A stretch of 64,000 bases of DNA from Marsupella aquatica (taxonomy: Eukaryota; Marchantiophyta): the NCBI GenBank assembly GCA_973895155.1, contig OZ316898.1, forward strand, positions 5,146,001 through 5,210,000, written 5' to 3'. Positions 21,514-32,726 of the stretch are shown one piece after another. Below the pieces are notes generated by a model that was given only the letters and a program-made list of their open reading frames with translations, had not been told where the DNA came from and ran no database searches. A program made the translations under genes and the position numbers. Within the stretch, counting starts at the first letter, position 1. Each line of letters begins with the position of its first letter.

Positions 21514-23478
21514 GGGGCCGACACTACATTGTCCCCTCCCCATGCTCGGACCCAAGGAGCGGCTCCAGCAGACAACATGGTGACCGTGGCCGCCCCGAGC
21601 CCAATACTAACGGCGGTAGCACTACCTATGCCCGATAGAGAGGATGGGGAGGTGTCACCCTCCCCGAGCCAGTCACGGGGGAAGAAGAGGAAGGAACCCA
21701 CCACTGCATCCGGGTTACCATTGGCCACGGTAGCCGTGGCCAAGGTGACAATGCACCGCATGGGGGAAAACATGCATAAGAACATCCTCCATCCCAAGCA
21801 TGCGGTGTACCTGAAGACTCAGGGATTCGAGCACCTCGCCTCTCTCCCCTGGAACACTTGCATGTACTAAGGGGAGGACATGACAGAATTCGTCAAGAAT
21901 TATGATGACGCACGTCAACATACTCGGCTGCGGGGAAGGAATATGTCCCTCACGGAAGAACGGCTCAAGATGATCTTTGGATTACCCGAAGGTGACCATC
22001 GAGTCGAATCACGGGCTCCCAGGGGCAAGGGAGCCAAGTACCAATCCTCGAGTTTTCCCTCAGAGGGAGCAGTGGACAACGGGTTCGTGATGAGGACCTG
22101 CCTCATCCCTGAGATAGCTGAGCGACTGGAGTTCCAAAGGTACGCCCTCCACATGATGGAACCCTGGGGGGAGATCTCCGCCGCCCAGGTTATCCAGGTC
22201 GAGAACTATCGACCTAGGAAGTGGGCGTCGTACTTCGCTAAGAAATTCCATGAAGAGATGGAGCGGCGAAGGAAGACGTTGTACATTGGCGGGAAGGCGT
22301 ATTTCGCTAGCCACATCGAGATCATTCTTGAGTGGTACGTTCGGTTTGATCGACGAACCCTTCCCCGTGTCAACGTTACAAAGCTGGTCCCAGCTAGGTG
22401 GGTTTCCCCGGCCTTGGAGAGACGGCCCCAACCCGAGGCCCGAAGTCCAGCGGATACGCAAGCTTCACCCACCCCACCTCCACAAGTAGCTGTAGTCGTA
22501 ACCGAGGAGGTACCGGATGGGTCGGTTATCGCAACCGTAGATGCGATCCAACAGGCTGAGCTAAGTACATAAGTTGGTACAGTGGAGGTCTTACTCGAGC
22601 CCGGGTCTCCCAAAGACCCACCGGTGGCTATTCCGGAGAACCAGACATTACTACAGGAGGACACTCCAGCCCCTTCCAACATTACGTCCCCAGGGCTGGA
22701 TGTCACTGCCCCGGGCCCCGCGCGTGTTGACGTCTGCCCGTGCCCAACTCCAGACAGGCACAACCTGGACCACCCGGAACTCTTCGTACCGGGTACATTT
22801 CTGAACGGGCTTCTGGGAGATTTCTCTCATCAAATTGCCCGGGATACCGGGGAGTTCATGGCCCGGAAGGTAGCCTGTTTCTTCAATCATTAGTTAGTTG
22901 CCGTAGTAAAGGCAGGTCGGGCCCAGTCAGAGGCCCTTCAAAGGATAGAGCGGTACCGGGTGGAGTCCGTATACTTAAAGAACAAAGTTGCAGCTCAAGA
23001 GGCTGAGCTTCTGCAACTACGACCCAAAGTTGTAGCCGCCGATGAGTTGTTAGCAAAGGCGCACGCCCTTACCGCCCTAGCCGAGCAGGCCAAAGCTGGG
23101 AACGAGGCCGAGATTGCACGACTCCGGAACCAGATTGACAGTTTGAAGAATCAAACTATCATCTGGCAGAAAGACCTGGAGGAGGCCGAAGAATGGGCCC
23201 AGCGGGACACTATGGAGATAGCCACGCTACAGGCCGAAGTGGCGCGGCTCCATATCGAAGCCGAGAAGCAGGACCAGCTGGCGGGCAAGCTGATGAGCAA
23301 CGCCCAGCAGCTGGAGGAGGCATGCCAGGAGGTAGCGGAGGAGACAGACGCGGCAAAGCAAGAGAACGAATCTCTGCTGGACCAGGTCCAGCTCCTCAAG
23401 GTGGACAATGACAGACTTCGTAAGCAGCGGGATGGCCGCTCCCACTCGGGAGGCTCTGGCAAGCGTGCCAGACATTAG
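21514..23478 (+). pseudogene. LTR-borne ORF2, 5' LTR copy (head plus coiled coil)
   Basis: The same reading frame as ORF1, directly after its TAG, with no ATG until PMPDREDGE. Order: Pro/Ser-rich basic N-terminus (SRGKKRKE); a head domain (KHAVYLKTQGFEHLASLPWNT, RLKMIFGLPEGD, ENYRPRKWASYFAKKF); a Pro/Ala-rich linker; a second short helical domain (FLNGLLGDFSHQIARDTGEF); a coiled coil of about 150 residues; and a basic tail (GRSHSGGSGKRARH). Stops at 21,868, 22,570 and 22,891 break this copy, and the 3' LTR is open at those three codons. The layout recalls the extra coiled-coil proteins encoded by some plant Ty3 elements, but those are internal rather than in LTRs. Role unknown; assembly or nucleic-acid binding is a guess. 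Confidence 0.6.
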
Positions 23479-24387
23479 CGGCGGAGTAGGAATAGAATAG
23501 GGTTAGGAATAGCTAAGTCAGGCTATTGGGACAGGCACCTGCCTTAGTTACAGCAGCACTGCCATGCTGTCCAGCCTGCGTAGATTAGGATCTTCTAATA
23601 AGACACAGCCGTTTTTCGGCCTCACAGTCAGATTAGTTAGGACCTAAGTCAGCAAATCTTTGGGCGGGAGGACACTCCGTTCCTCGGCCCTTAGTATTTA
23701 GTGCACCCCTCGGTAGAGGCAGGGGGTTTTTAGTCTCAGAGTTGGACATCCATGGTATGTGCGGGGAGTCCCGACCTCTAGGAGTGAAAGAGTACCAAGG
23801 GGAGGGGGTAGGACTAAGCTCGCCAGGCGAGTGCGGAGCCGGGCTCCGTTGTAGTATACTCCCTCGGCCTTGAACCTGTTCATTCCAGAGCTGTCGGGTC
23901 AACCAAGTGTACGCACATGTCCCCTATGTAGTAAAATCCTTTTCCATTATTTCCTTCGTGTAAATCGAGATTGTATGCTTGTGTGCGTGTATGTGTGTGT
24001 GAATCTCGTGTATAGGTGACAACGCCGGGCAGAACGCACTACCCGAGTCGTGCACGGGGTGCAGCTTGCGGGTATGTGGTTGCGAGCACGGGTTGAGGAC
24101 CTGTATCATAGAATCCGGATCAAAGGCGGACAACACGAAGGCTTAGAAGTCCTTAAGCCGGGGTCGATCCTGTTATCGACTAAGGTACATTCCGGCGGTG
24201 GAACACAAACCATATCTAGGAGATGTCCGTATCTAACAGTAGGCGCACTTAGCGCTAGTTTACGTGAATTAGGTGCATTACGTTCTTCCCTCCCTGCCCG
24301 AACCCTCATATTTACGAAGGAGGTGCCCGTTTAAAGCTAAAGCCCAAGTTAAGGCCAAGGCTGATGACGTGACATAGCCTTTGTTTT

Positions 24388-24405
24388 TGGCGCTAGATGG
24401 AGGGG
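24388..24405 (+). other. Primer-binding-site-like sequence
   Basis: TGGCGCTAGATGGAGGGG, 13 bp after the 5' LTR end. It has the TGGCGC start common in plant Ty3 elements. The tRNA was not determined. Confidence 0.6.
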
Positions 24406-24615
24406 ACACTCTACAGATCGTAGAGGGGAGACATGTGCGTATTCGCCTGGGCAGAATACACCAGGCCCTAGTACTAACCATCGCATTTACACGAGTAAAT
24501 GCCCATCACTCGTTCTCAAGCAGCTTACTTGAGGAGATTGACCAGCGAATGAGAAGGTGCGACCACAACAAGCTCCGATTCTTCGGGCTCGGAGGACTCG
24601 CAATCGCCCCGACGA

Positions 24616-26632
24616 ATGAACATACCACCGGGACCTTCGGGGTCCAGTTCGAACGGTCCTACTGCGGTTCCTGTGCCACCACCGCCACCACCGCCACCAC
24701 CTATGGCAGCCACCCCACTGATGGCCCGCGCTGCCCAAGCTCCTCCACAAATATCGCAACGATCGCGGTTTCATTATCAACCTTTCAAAGGGCGTCATGG
24801 GGATGATCTGGATGAATGGTTGGATGAGTTTGAAGCCACTGCTAAGGCTAACGGGGAAGACGCCATTAAGTTAACCGTCCTCCCCGGAGTGATGCGGGGA
24901 GAAGCTCATCCATGGTACAACTCGCTGCCACCCGGGACTACCTGGGCACAATTCCAAGCTGCGTTGTTGCAAGAATTTCGTGCTATTGGATCCGAGCATC
25001 GCTCTCTATTAAAGATCGGCCAGCTTTGCATGGGAAAAAAGGAGTCCCTGTGAAAGTTCATTCAGAAGTTTCAGAAACTTGCTGCCAAAATATGGCCCAG
25101 GCCTGGTGACGCACTCCAGCTTACATGGTTCCTCCATGGTTTGCCCACGAATATGCAATTCTGGGTGCGCCAGAATAATCCAATTTCAATGCAAGCAGCC
25201 ATAGCGTGCGCCGAAACCTACCGGGAGTCCACCTATAACTCCCGGCGAAGCCAACGGGCACGCCGCAAGAAGGGCAAGTACGAGACCTTCAGTGACAGTG
25301 ACTCCGAATCAGATGACGAGAAGAAGAAGAAACGCAAGAAGAAGAAGAAACATCGTTCAACCTCGTCCAGTTCGGAGACTGAATCTAGTTCGGATTCAAC
25401 TTTGAACAGCGGGTCCTCCACCTCCAGCTCATCAGGAAGTGATTCGGAGAGTGAGAGCCGAAGCAAGAAGAAGAAAAGGCGAGTTGGCTGCCGAAGCAGA
25501 CAAGCTTAACGAAATCACAGATCGCCTCAAAGCACTGTCAATACATCTCGCGGAAAAGCCGGTGGAGAAGAAGAAGCCATTTGAGATTCGAGCTCATGCA
25601 TGGTGTTCAAAGTGCTTCCAATCCGGGCATGTCGTGCAAGAATGTCCAAGATGGAAGAACCGAGTTCACCAGGTAGACTTAGATGATGTCGACAACCCGG
25701 GACCTGAAGCGGAGTCCACGGAGTATTTCTTTGAAGACCCTCCTGATTCGGTGTATCAGATTTCAACGGTGGGTCTGCGTAACTTAGCAGGTAGAACTGC
25801 ATACCCCTACCCAAACAATGGCCGAGGCTTCCAAGTTATCAGTAACCCTAGCATTCCACCTAAACCAGGGATTTGGCGATCCCCGGTTTGTTACAACTGT
25901 GAGAAACCAGGCCATTTTGCGAGGGAATGCACAGAACCAAGACGCCAGGGGGATGGTCATGGCACGCCACTTTGTCAAGTCTGCAAAATGGAAGCTCATT
26001 CCACGACCAACTGTCCATTGGTAATGGCCGCTCGAACAAATGCAGCAAGACCAGCCCAAGGCGGACCGGCCACGAGTGATGCGGTCGTCCAAATGATTGC
26101 GGTGGAATGGCAAGATGACAACACCGAGTGGGTGAATCTGGTGGACGTGGCGGAACACCCTAATCCATCTGACGAGGCTGAGTGCTATCGTGTATCAACA
26201 AGAGCCGAACGGAAGGAAGAGAAGCAGGAGGAGAATTGCAGGAAAAAGCAAGATACTACTCCGGTGCAGCCAGCGATAGATATACCCCCGGAGAAGGATG
26301 ATGACTACCAACGGGACGACCCGAAGCTATTTTTTCCCCGCATCAAAGAATTGGTAAAGAAACAGCTGGAGGCCTACGAAGCTCGGGAGTACCAGAAGGC
26401 AATCGATAAGGACATCAAAGCAACTGAGACCGCCCGGCGACAGGAGCAAGAAAAGCAAGAAAAGCAAGAGGAAGCCAAGCAGCAGCCGAAGGAAGAAAAG
26501 AAGGAGGACTATGATATTAAGGAAGACGTGAAGAGTTGCCCGGTTACAGCAACGGTAGGACAACTGCTGCAAAACAATCCACAGTACAGACGGCAACTGA
26601 GGGAGTTGCTTACGGGTCGACGACGGAGATGA
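24616..26632 (+). pseudogene. Gag of the 19.5-kb element
   Basis: The ATG at 24,616 is followed by a Pro-rich N-terminus and a Ty3 gag core (FKGRHGDDLDEWLDEFEATA, WAQFQAALLQEFRAIGSEHRS). A TGA at 25,051 breaks the frame, which then continues to a Ser/Asp and Lys-rich tract (25,290-25,480). A shift to another frame in that tract leads into the nucleocapsid part. Three zinc knuckles follow: CSKCFQSGHVVQEC (near 25,604), CYNCEKPGHFAREC (near 25,888) and CQVCKMEAHSTTNC (near 25,973). A charged Glu/Lys/Gln-rich region ends at a TGA (26,630). The stop and the frameshift make this copy non-functional. The frameshift lies in an AAG-rich run and could be decay or a slip site; one copy cannot decide. 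Confidence 0.8.
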
Positions 26633-26662
26633 CTACCCCGAGTTGGGACCGCGGATTGCAAC

Positions 26663-27775
26663 ATGATATGCGAGGACCTGGGAGCGCCGGACATCTCGAT
26701 TGAAATTAATAATTGTACCATCAAGATGGTTCTCGTAGACGGAGGAGCGGGAGTCAACATCATGACTGAAGAAACATCAGTCAAGTTAGGATACCTCACG
26801 TATCAACCCACAGCCCGAGCTATCAGATTAGCAAACGGGGCAGGGGTACTTCCATTGGGCACGCTTACACGGGTACTCACTCTGGTAGGAGGGGTGGAGT
26901 TCTATCTCAACTTCCTAGTCATGAGGCCGGTTCGGCCCTCCTCTTATCCGGTCCTCCTAGGCAGGCCGTGGCTGTACGGTGGCCGTGTGGTCACGGATTG
27001 GGGAAAGAAGGAGCTACGGTTTGGGACACCCACAGTACGGGTATCATGGGCAATGGACGATTATCAGGGTGAAACCCCACAGGGACCCGAGGAATATGAT
27101 TTGGAGACCTCGGAGGAAGAGGAACTCAACATGATTGAACTCATCTCGTCCCTGTCTGAGGAAGATGTCTTCGGAGTTAAGGCAACCCGCGAAACACATC
27201 TCCTGAATTACCCGAAGGCTGCTATTGAGCCCACCCCAAGCACCTCTACTGCCCGGGATGAGGAAACGCAAAAACAACTCATCGATACGGAGGACCCGGC
27301 TCCAGCTAAGCAAGGAGCCGATGCTGCTTCTACTAGTGTAGAGCCTCATGACCACGAACCAGCCAAACAACCGGCCGAGGCCGAAAACCCGAGACCGAGA
27401 CATAAGAAACAAGTCTCCTGGGATCCGCCCATCCCGCAATTGGAGGAAGTAACTCCAATCCCGAGACCAATCCCGGTTCCACCCATGTACAGAGGAGTTC
27501 GGTTAGCTGAACTTGATGCGAGCCTGGACCCGAGCTTGCGGAACCAGGTTGAAGTCATCAGGAAGGAGCACTACCGGAAGTACACCATTGGGATGGACAA
27601 ATCGTTTAACCTGGGCCACGCTCTGACGGGGGAGGTGGAAAAATCTATCCAAGCTCTGCTCAAGGAATATGAAGATGTGTTTGCATGGAGCCATCACGAT
27701 TTAGCAGGAGTCTCCCCTGAGTTAGGAGAACACACGATCGATTTGAATCTGGGGGCCCATGCAGTACGGCAGTGA
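26663..27775 (+). pseudogene. Aspartic protease region of pol
   Basis: In the same frame as the nucleocapsid. It contains the retropepsin-type active site as VDGGAGVNIM (near 26,740), with DGG in place of the usual DTG or DSG, and a conserved PVLLGRPWLYG (near 26,950). A long acidic/Pro-rich linker follows. The N-terminal RT part begins at SLRNQVEVIRKEHY. A TGA at 27,773 interrupts the frame just before RT. The DGG variant is common in plant Ty3 elements of this group, so it need not mean loss of activity. Confidence 0.75.
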
Positions 27776-27784
27776 CAACGTCGC

Positions 27785-28149
27785 ATGAACCCAAGGTACT
27801 CCATCTTAGTGAAGGAGGAAATTGATCGTCTCCTCGCCGCAGATATCATCTACCCGGTAATGGCCAGCGATTGGGTCTCTCCCATCGTCATTGTACCAAA
27901 AAAGGGAGGAACGGACGGAAAACCTAAGATCCAGATTTGTCAGGACTATTGTAAGTTGAACGACGCAACCTGAAAAGACCATTACCCGTTACCATTCACG
28001 GATATGGTTCTAGATATGGTAGCCCAAAATGAAATTTATACATTCCTTGATGGGTATTCGGGTTATAACAAAATCTGGATTCACCTCTCGGATTAGCTCA
28101 AAACAACGTTCACTACGGAATGGGGGACTTTTGCATTTCGGAGAATGCC
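27785..28149 (+). pseudogene. Reverse transcriptase, N-terminal part (truncated)
   Basis: The same frame as the protease. It shows MNPRYSILVKEEIDRLLAAD, the SDWVSPIVIVPKKGG strand pair, KDHYPLPFTDM and FLDGYSGYN (one catalytic Asp). TGA at 27,971 and TAG at 28,094 break it. It ends abruptly after TFAFRRMP at 28,149, where unrelated sequence begins. The RT palm with the second catalytic motif (the YxDD region) is missing, so no active enzyme can come from this copy. Confidence 0.85.
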
Positions 28150-30320
28150 GTCACTAGAAGAAAACCACCCATTCTGAGACCCTCCCCTATGTGACTTGTG
28201 CGAGACCTTCATAAATATGCGACTCCAAGTTTGTGGGTGTCATGTTAGTTACATCATACCAACTAAGTTTTGGTGAGGTTGTGGGAAGTCATGCTTACAA
28301 CTTTATCCAATGTCGCTATTGTAACACTGGTAAGTAAGAAATAGGTAAGTTATGTTAGTTACTCCACAATAGTGCAATATGAATTGGACATCATTTTTTA
28401 AAATTCCGTCAGCATGCATACCCCATTAGCCAATTTCGGATGCCAATCCCTAATATGCAACTCCCGGTGCAACTACATATTGCACACTCATGGTTGGCGA
28501 GGTCCAAATATAATGGGTATAAATATGGGGGTTTTCATCAGAATGGTGGGTACTTTCACTTATAATGTGGATTCATACCTGACTATATTTGGCCTTGTTC
28601 TTGACCAAAGTGCACTCTCCCCACATTGAACTTTTTGCTAAGTCATTTGCATTGGTTCTTTTATGTCCAAACCAACCTGTTTGCTAAGTCACTCGATGGC
28701 TGCCCACATGTGAGGGGTACTACTTTCCCTCAGGGTCACTGTACCTTGGAGGTTGGTTTTGCAAGAGATTTTGGGGGTACTACTTGCCCTAAGTGTTCAG
28801 GGTTAGTGTGCCGCAGAGGTTGGTTTTGCGAGGGAAATCGGGAGTCAACGACCTTCATTCCAGCTGCACTCTTCGCGAACTTTCTGCAGGGTCGTTTGAA
28901 AGTGTTTGAGCGCGACTGGACTTTAGGGTGCAAATGTGTTTAGGATTGGGCCTGCTACGAGCGTCAGTGTGGAGGTCTGCCAATCAGTTTTGAGGGGAGT
29001 CCATTGTCGCTTTTCAACCTGCTGGTGAGCTAAGCTGCTATTGAGTTTCAAGTGAGAGCTGCCGACTTGGAGTTGAGCTCTACGAGGTGGTGCCTGAGTG
29101 TACATCTGCTCGACATACTTTTGGGAGCTCGTAGTTGGTAGGAGGGCCAAGTCGTTGCACAAAAAGTTGCAGCCGTGACAGTGCAAACTAGCTAGGCGGA
29201 GGCTGGTTACTGCAAGCAAGGCGGAGGATCACTGCGAGCTAGGTGGAGGAATGCTGCGCTGCTTCACATTGTCAAGAGACATGCTGCATCGGCCCAAGTA
29301 AGGTTGCATTGACCTATCTATCTCTATGTCTATAAGGTCCTAACCGATAGTCTGCTTAGTGAGGTCCTGCTTTAAGCTACATTTGTGCGATTGATTGTGT
29401 CCTGAGAAGCTTAACCATCACATGGGGGAACGGTAGCGAGAAAGGAGGGGTGGAGCCTGATGGTCGCCAAATATTCAAACAGGGTCGCCTTGCTCGATAT
29501 TGGTCTCATTGTTTTTTGCTACGGTGTGAAGGCGGCGGAGCTTCTAGTCTGACCTTTGAGTGACTTGCGGTGAGCTTCTAGTGTGGCTATTGAGGTCGAC
29601 TGACCTGCATTGACCAAGCTGATCAACCTACTGAGCTGCCATTGGGAGTTGGAGGTTGTGTTGCGTTCGATTTTGGAGTCGGGAGGCTAAATGCGATAGC
29701 TCTATTCCGGGCTCTGTTCAGCTAATGTAGACGTTTCTGCTCAGGAGATGAGGTAAAATCTATCAACCTTCAAGCTGCTGTGAGGTTCATTGAAGAGGGA
29801 GGTTGAATGCCTAGCGCTATGAGGTGAGGAAGGAGAGTATGGCCAAGCTGCATCTTTAGGGGTTTTGCTTCAGCTTCGACCATCTTTCATCGTCGTAATC
29901 GCTGCTCTCGCCTATCGCTACATGGCGGATTGCTGCTCTGCCCTTTTGGCATGGGTCGCCGGCCTGCTGGATGCTATCTCCAGTCCCGGTGTTGCAGTAG
30001 TGTCCCCGACTCTAAGATGGAACAGAGTGTCATCTTTCTTGTTTCCTGCTGCTGCTGATGTATGTCTGTTCTCCCCTATTTTTGCTTACTGATTGGTCTC
30101 TCCACACTTCTTGCTTGACATGACTGTTTTGCTCCTCCCTGTATCAGAACATGCCTTGTGCCCCGTGCTCTGGCAATGGGGTGGGGGGGTGAACAGACGG
30201 CCTTAAGGTCCACTAAATTTATAGGAACCGTGCAATCGTTCAGCTGATTTTAGCAGCAAGTTCCCTTGCTTTCCCCTGTTTTTGCTAGGATCCCTCCCCA
30301 CTAATCACATGCATCCTTTA
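28150..30320. mobile_element. Foreign 2.2-kb sequence replacing part of RT
   Basis: RT stops at 28,149 and resumes near 30,321, with roughly 400 bp of RT missing, so this is replacement rather than clean insertion. The left end reads TCACTAGAAGAAAACCACCC. CACTA would suit a CACTA transposon, but no inverted partner is visible at the right end. Inside are a duplicated segment of about 70-75 bp (GAGGTTGGTTTTGC, near 28,740-28,840) and the repeat at 30,034-30,171 that also occurs inverted at 4,481-4,615. No recognised protein. Confidence 0.55.
30034..30171 (+). repeat. Dispersed repeat, inverted copy of 4,481-4,615
   Basis: Near-identical to the reverse complement of 4,481-4,615, from CTTTCTTGTTTCCTGCTGCT to the CCCCGTGCTCT end. 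Confidence 0.75.
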
Positions 30321-31351
30321 CTTTTCTTGGTGGCCCGTATTACCGTCGGTTCATTAAAGACTTTGCTAAAATAGCGTTGCCCTTGACTGAAATGATGAAA
30401 AAGGACGCGGTGATCGAGGAGACACCCAGGAGACGGATTGCTTTCGAAGAACTCCGTAAAAGACTCACCACCGCACCTATCATGGTCACTCCAGACTGGA
30501 ATAAGGAGTTCCACGTGTATGTCGATGTGTCATGGTTCTGTATTGGATCCGTGCTCAGTCAGCTCGATGAGGACGGACGCAACTACCCCATCTACTTCGC
30601 TAGCCATCAATTATTCACAGCCAAAAAGAATTATTCCCCCACTGATCGAGAAGCTCTGGGAATAATCTACTCGTGTAAAAAGTTCCGACACTATCTGCTA
30701 GGCTACAAGGTCATATTCCACACGGATCATGATAGCCTGAAGTACATGGTCAACAAAGCGGACGTGACGGGACGGATAGCCCGGTGGGTGCTACTTCTCC
30801 AGGAATTTAACTACGAAGTTCGGGTTCGGCCCGAAAAGGCACACCTCAATGCCGACTTCTTTTCAAGGCTGGACGGCGTACCAGTCGATCAGCCAATTGA
30901 TGATATTTTCCCGGATGAGGAGTTGTTCCACGTAGGGGCGGGGATGCCAACGTGGTACGGCTCAATAATCACCTTCCTCTTAACAGGCCGCATCCCTGAC
31001 GGCATCAATCAGGAAGCCGCTGCTGTGTTTCTACGGAAAGCCGGGCCTTACGTCATGGTACAGGGTCACCTACATAAGGAAGGAGTTAATGGGAAGTTAC
31101 GACGCTGCTTGGAGTATAAGGAGACGCTTATCGTGATGCGGGCCTTGCATGAAGAAGAAGCTGGAGGCCATTTCGCGACTATCACGACAGCCCGAAAGAT
31201 TATGGACTCAGGGTATTGGTGGCCTAAGTTGCATCGGGATGTACAACACTTCATCAAGGGCTGTGACCTGTGTCAGCGGGCTGGGGCTCCGAGACGAGCT
31301 CATCATCACCCTCTCACGTCCGTGCTTCCATTAGCACCATTCAAAAAGTGG
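30321..31351 (+). pseudogene. RT tail, RNase H and integrase zinc-binding domain
   Basis: It resumes in RT with PYYRRFIKDFAK, followed by the connection region (TAPIMVTPDWNKEFHVYVD). RNase H shows FASHQLFTAKKNYSPTDREALGIIYSCKKFRHYLLG, HTDHDSL and HLNADFFSRLDG. The integrase zinc finger follows with HEEEAGGHF and CDLCQRAG. The first RNase H Asp region is VDVSWFCIGSVL, where most relatives have a TDAS-like string, a possible lesion. The frame is intact until about 31,349-31,352, where one base appears to be missing from a G run just before the integrase core. Confidence 0.8.
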
Positions 31352-32106
31352 GCATTGATTATATCGGGTCATTTACTCCCGTTACCCGAAGACGAAGATG
31401 CAGGTACATCCTACTTGCTATTGATTACTCCACCAAGTGGGTCGAAGCACGGGCTACGGTGAAGGACGACGCCGCAACCAGCGCCAGGTTCTTATATGAA
31501 CAGATTTTCACCCGGTTTGGACCACCCTTAGAGTTGGTAAGCGACCGTGGAACACACTTCCTCCATGACACTGTAGCCCAGCTTACGGAGTGTTACCTAG
31601 TCAAGCACCGCAAGACTACCCTGTATCATCCTAAAGCCAACGGGGTGACAGAGAGAGCAAATGGTATCAATGGGAAGATCCTCAACAAAGCTGTAGCTGC
31701 GCACAAAACGGATTGGGATGATAAGTTGTACGCAGTAGTGTACTCGTATAATCTAGCTTACAAAACTACTACGAGTCACAGCCCGTACTTTCTCGTGTTC
31801 GGCCAACATTCGTTGGTGCCCGTCGAGTTTGAGGTACACACTCCACGGGTCAGCATTCGGGATCGCTTACCTGAATCTGAAAGTTTGTCAGACCGAGCTT
31901 ATCAGATTGAAGCCTTAGAAGAGGCACGGCTACTAGCAGCTCGACACGCCGTAATGAAGCAGACAACTTCCAAGAAACAGCACGACAAAGGACTACGGAA
32001 GGTCGACGTCGTGACAGGCGATCTAGTCCTTCTGTATGACAGTAGGTACATGCAGTTTCCAGGGAAGCTTCATACCCGTTGGTTAGGGCCCTTCCTAGTC
32101 AATTAG
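31352..32106 (+). pseudogene. Integrase core and C-terminus
   Basis: In the frame shifted by one base relative to RNase H. The DDE triad is visible in AIDYSTKWVEA, SDRGTHF and GVTERAN. These would catalyse integration of the cDNA. The C-terminal region follows (KVDVVTGDLVLLYDSRY, HTRWLGPFLVN). A TAG at 32,104-32,106 ends it. The next codons (IYPNGSLELATYAGDLLP, KKYHHQ) still look like normal integrase C-terminus, so this stop is probably a mutation. No chromodomain is seen. Confidence 0.82.
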
Positions 32107-32246
32107 ATCTACCCTAACGGATCTTTGGAGCTTGCGACGTACGCCGGCGATTTACTCCCCACGCGAGTCAGTTATGATCGTGTAAAGAAGTACCACCATC
32201 AAGACGACGACGCCAAGAGTGATGTTCGCGAGGACGCTTCACAATT

Positions 32247-32257
32247 AAGCAGGGAGC
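32247..32257 (+). other. Polypurine-tract-like site
   Basis: AAGCAGGGAGC, just 5' of the 3' LTR start (TGTGACG at 32,260). It would prime plus-strand synthesis. Confidence 0.5.
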
Positions 32258-32726
32258 TATGTGACGCTGCCGGTACGGCGAGTAATGAGTAATTCAGTCT
32301 AAACCGTGCTTAGCACGCACGTTAGGGGTATCTTAGGCCGCTATGATTAGCATAACGACAGTATTTAGGTAGCCATTATGAGTAGGAAATCATTAGTCAA
32401 TAAGGGGAATTCATGTTTGGGCTGGCGGCGCGTCGCCATTCGCACGCCCGGGTTACGAGCGTGGAGGGGCCCCTCCCTCGGGTCCGTATAACAAACTTTG
32501 GGAGGCGTCCACTGACACGCGGTGACTCAGACCGGCGAAGTGGCCGGTACACTACAAGCGTGAACGGTTCAGCCTATAGGCAACGAGGAGATGTCGGGGG
32601 ATTGACAAGCCCTCAAGGTATACAAAGGGAGTTGACCCTTTGTAGTGCACCAGTCCATCAGTCCACGCGCTAGCTTCGACCCCAGCTCTCTCGTTTGCTC
32701 TTAGTCGCCACTACTATCTCCTCTGA

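Larger units (their letters stand above)
20360..24374 (+). mobile_element. 5' LTR, about 4.0 kb, with its own coding region
   Basis: It starts TGTGACGCCGCC and ends GATGACGTGACA. The same ends delimit the copy at 32,260-39,861. A TATA box lies 360 bp in. ORF1 (20,827-21,513) and ORF2 (to 23,478) follow. Then comes an untranslated tail with a GT-rich stretch (about 23,975-24,003) suitable as a polyadenylation downstream element. R would therefore be about 3.2 kb if transcripts start near 20,750 and end near 23,960 (inference). A 14-bp palindrome, GGAGGGGCCCCTCC, lies at 20,563-20,576. Confidence 0.9.

Noticed and set aside
24487-24798. Minus-strand Trp/Arg-rich ORF opposite gag
   Set aside because: It is the antisense of the Pro-rich gag N-terminus (CCACCG repeats).
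28150-28170. CACTA at the left edge of the RT replacement, suggesting a CACTA transposon
   Set aside because: No inverted partner ending in TAGTG is present near 30,320, and RT sequence is missing rather than duplicated.
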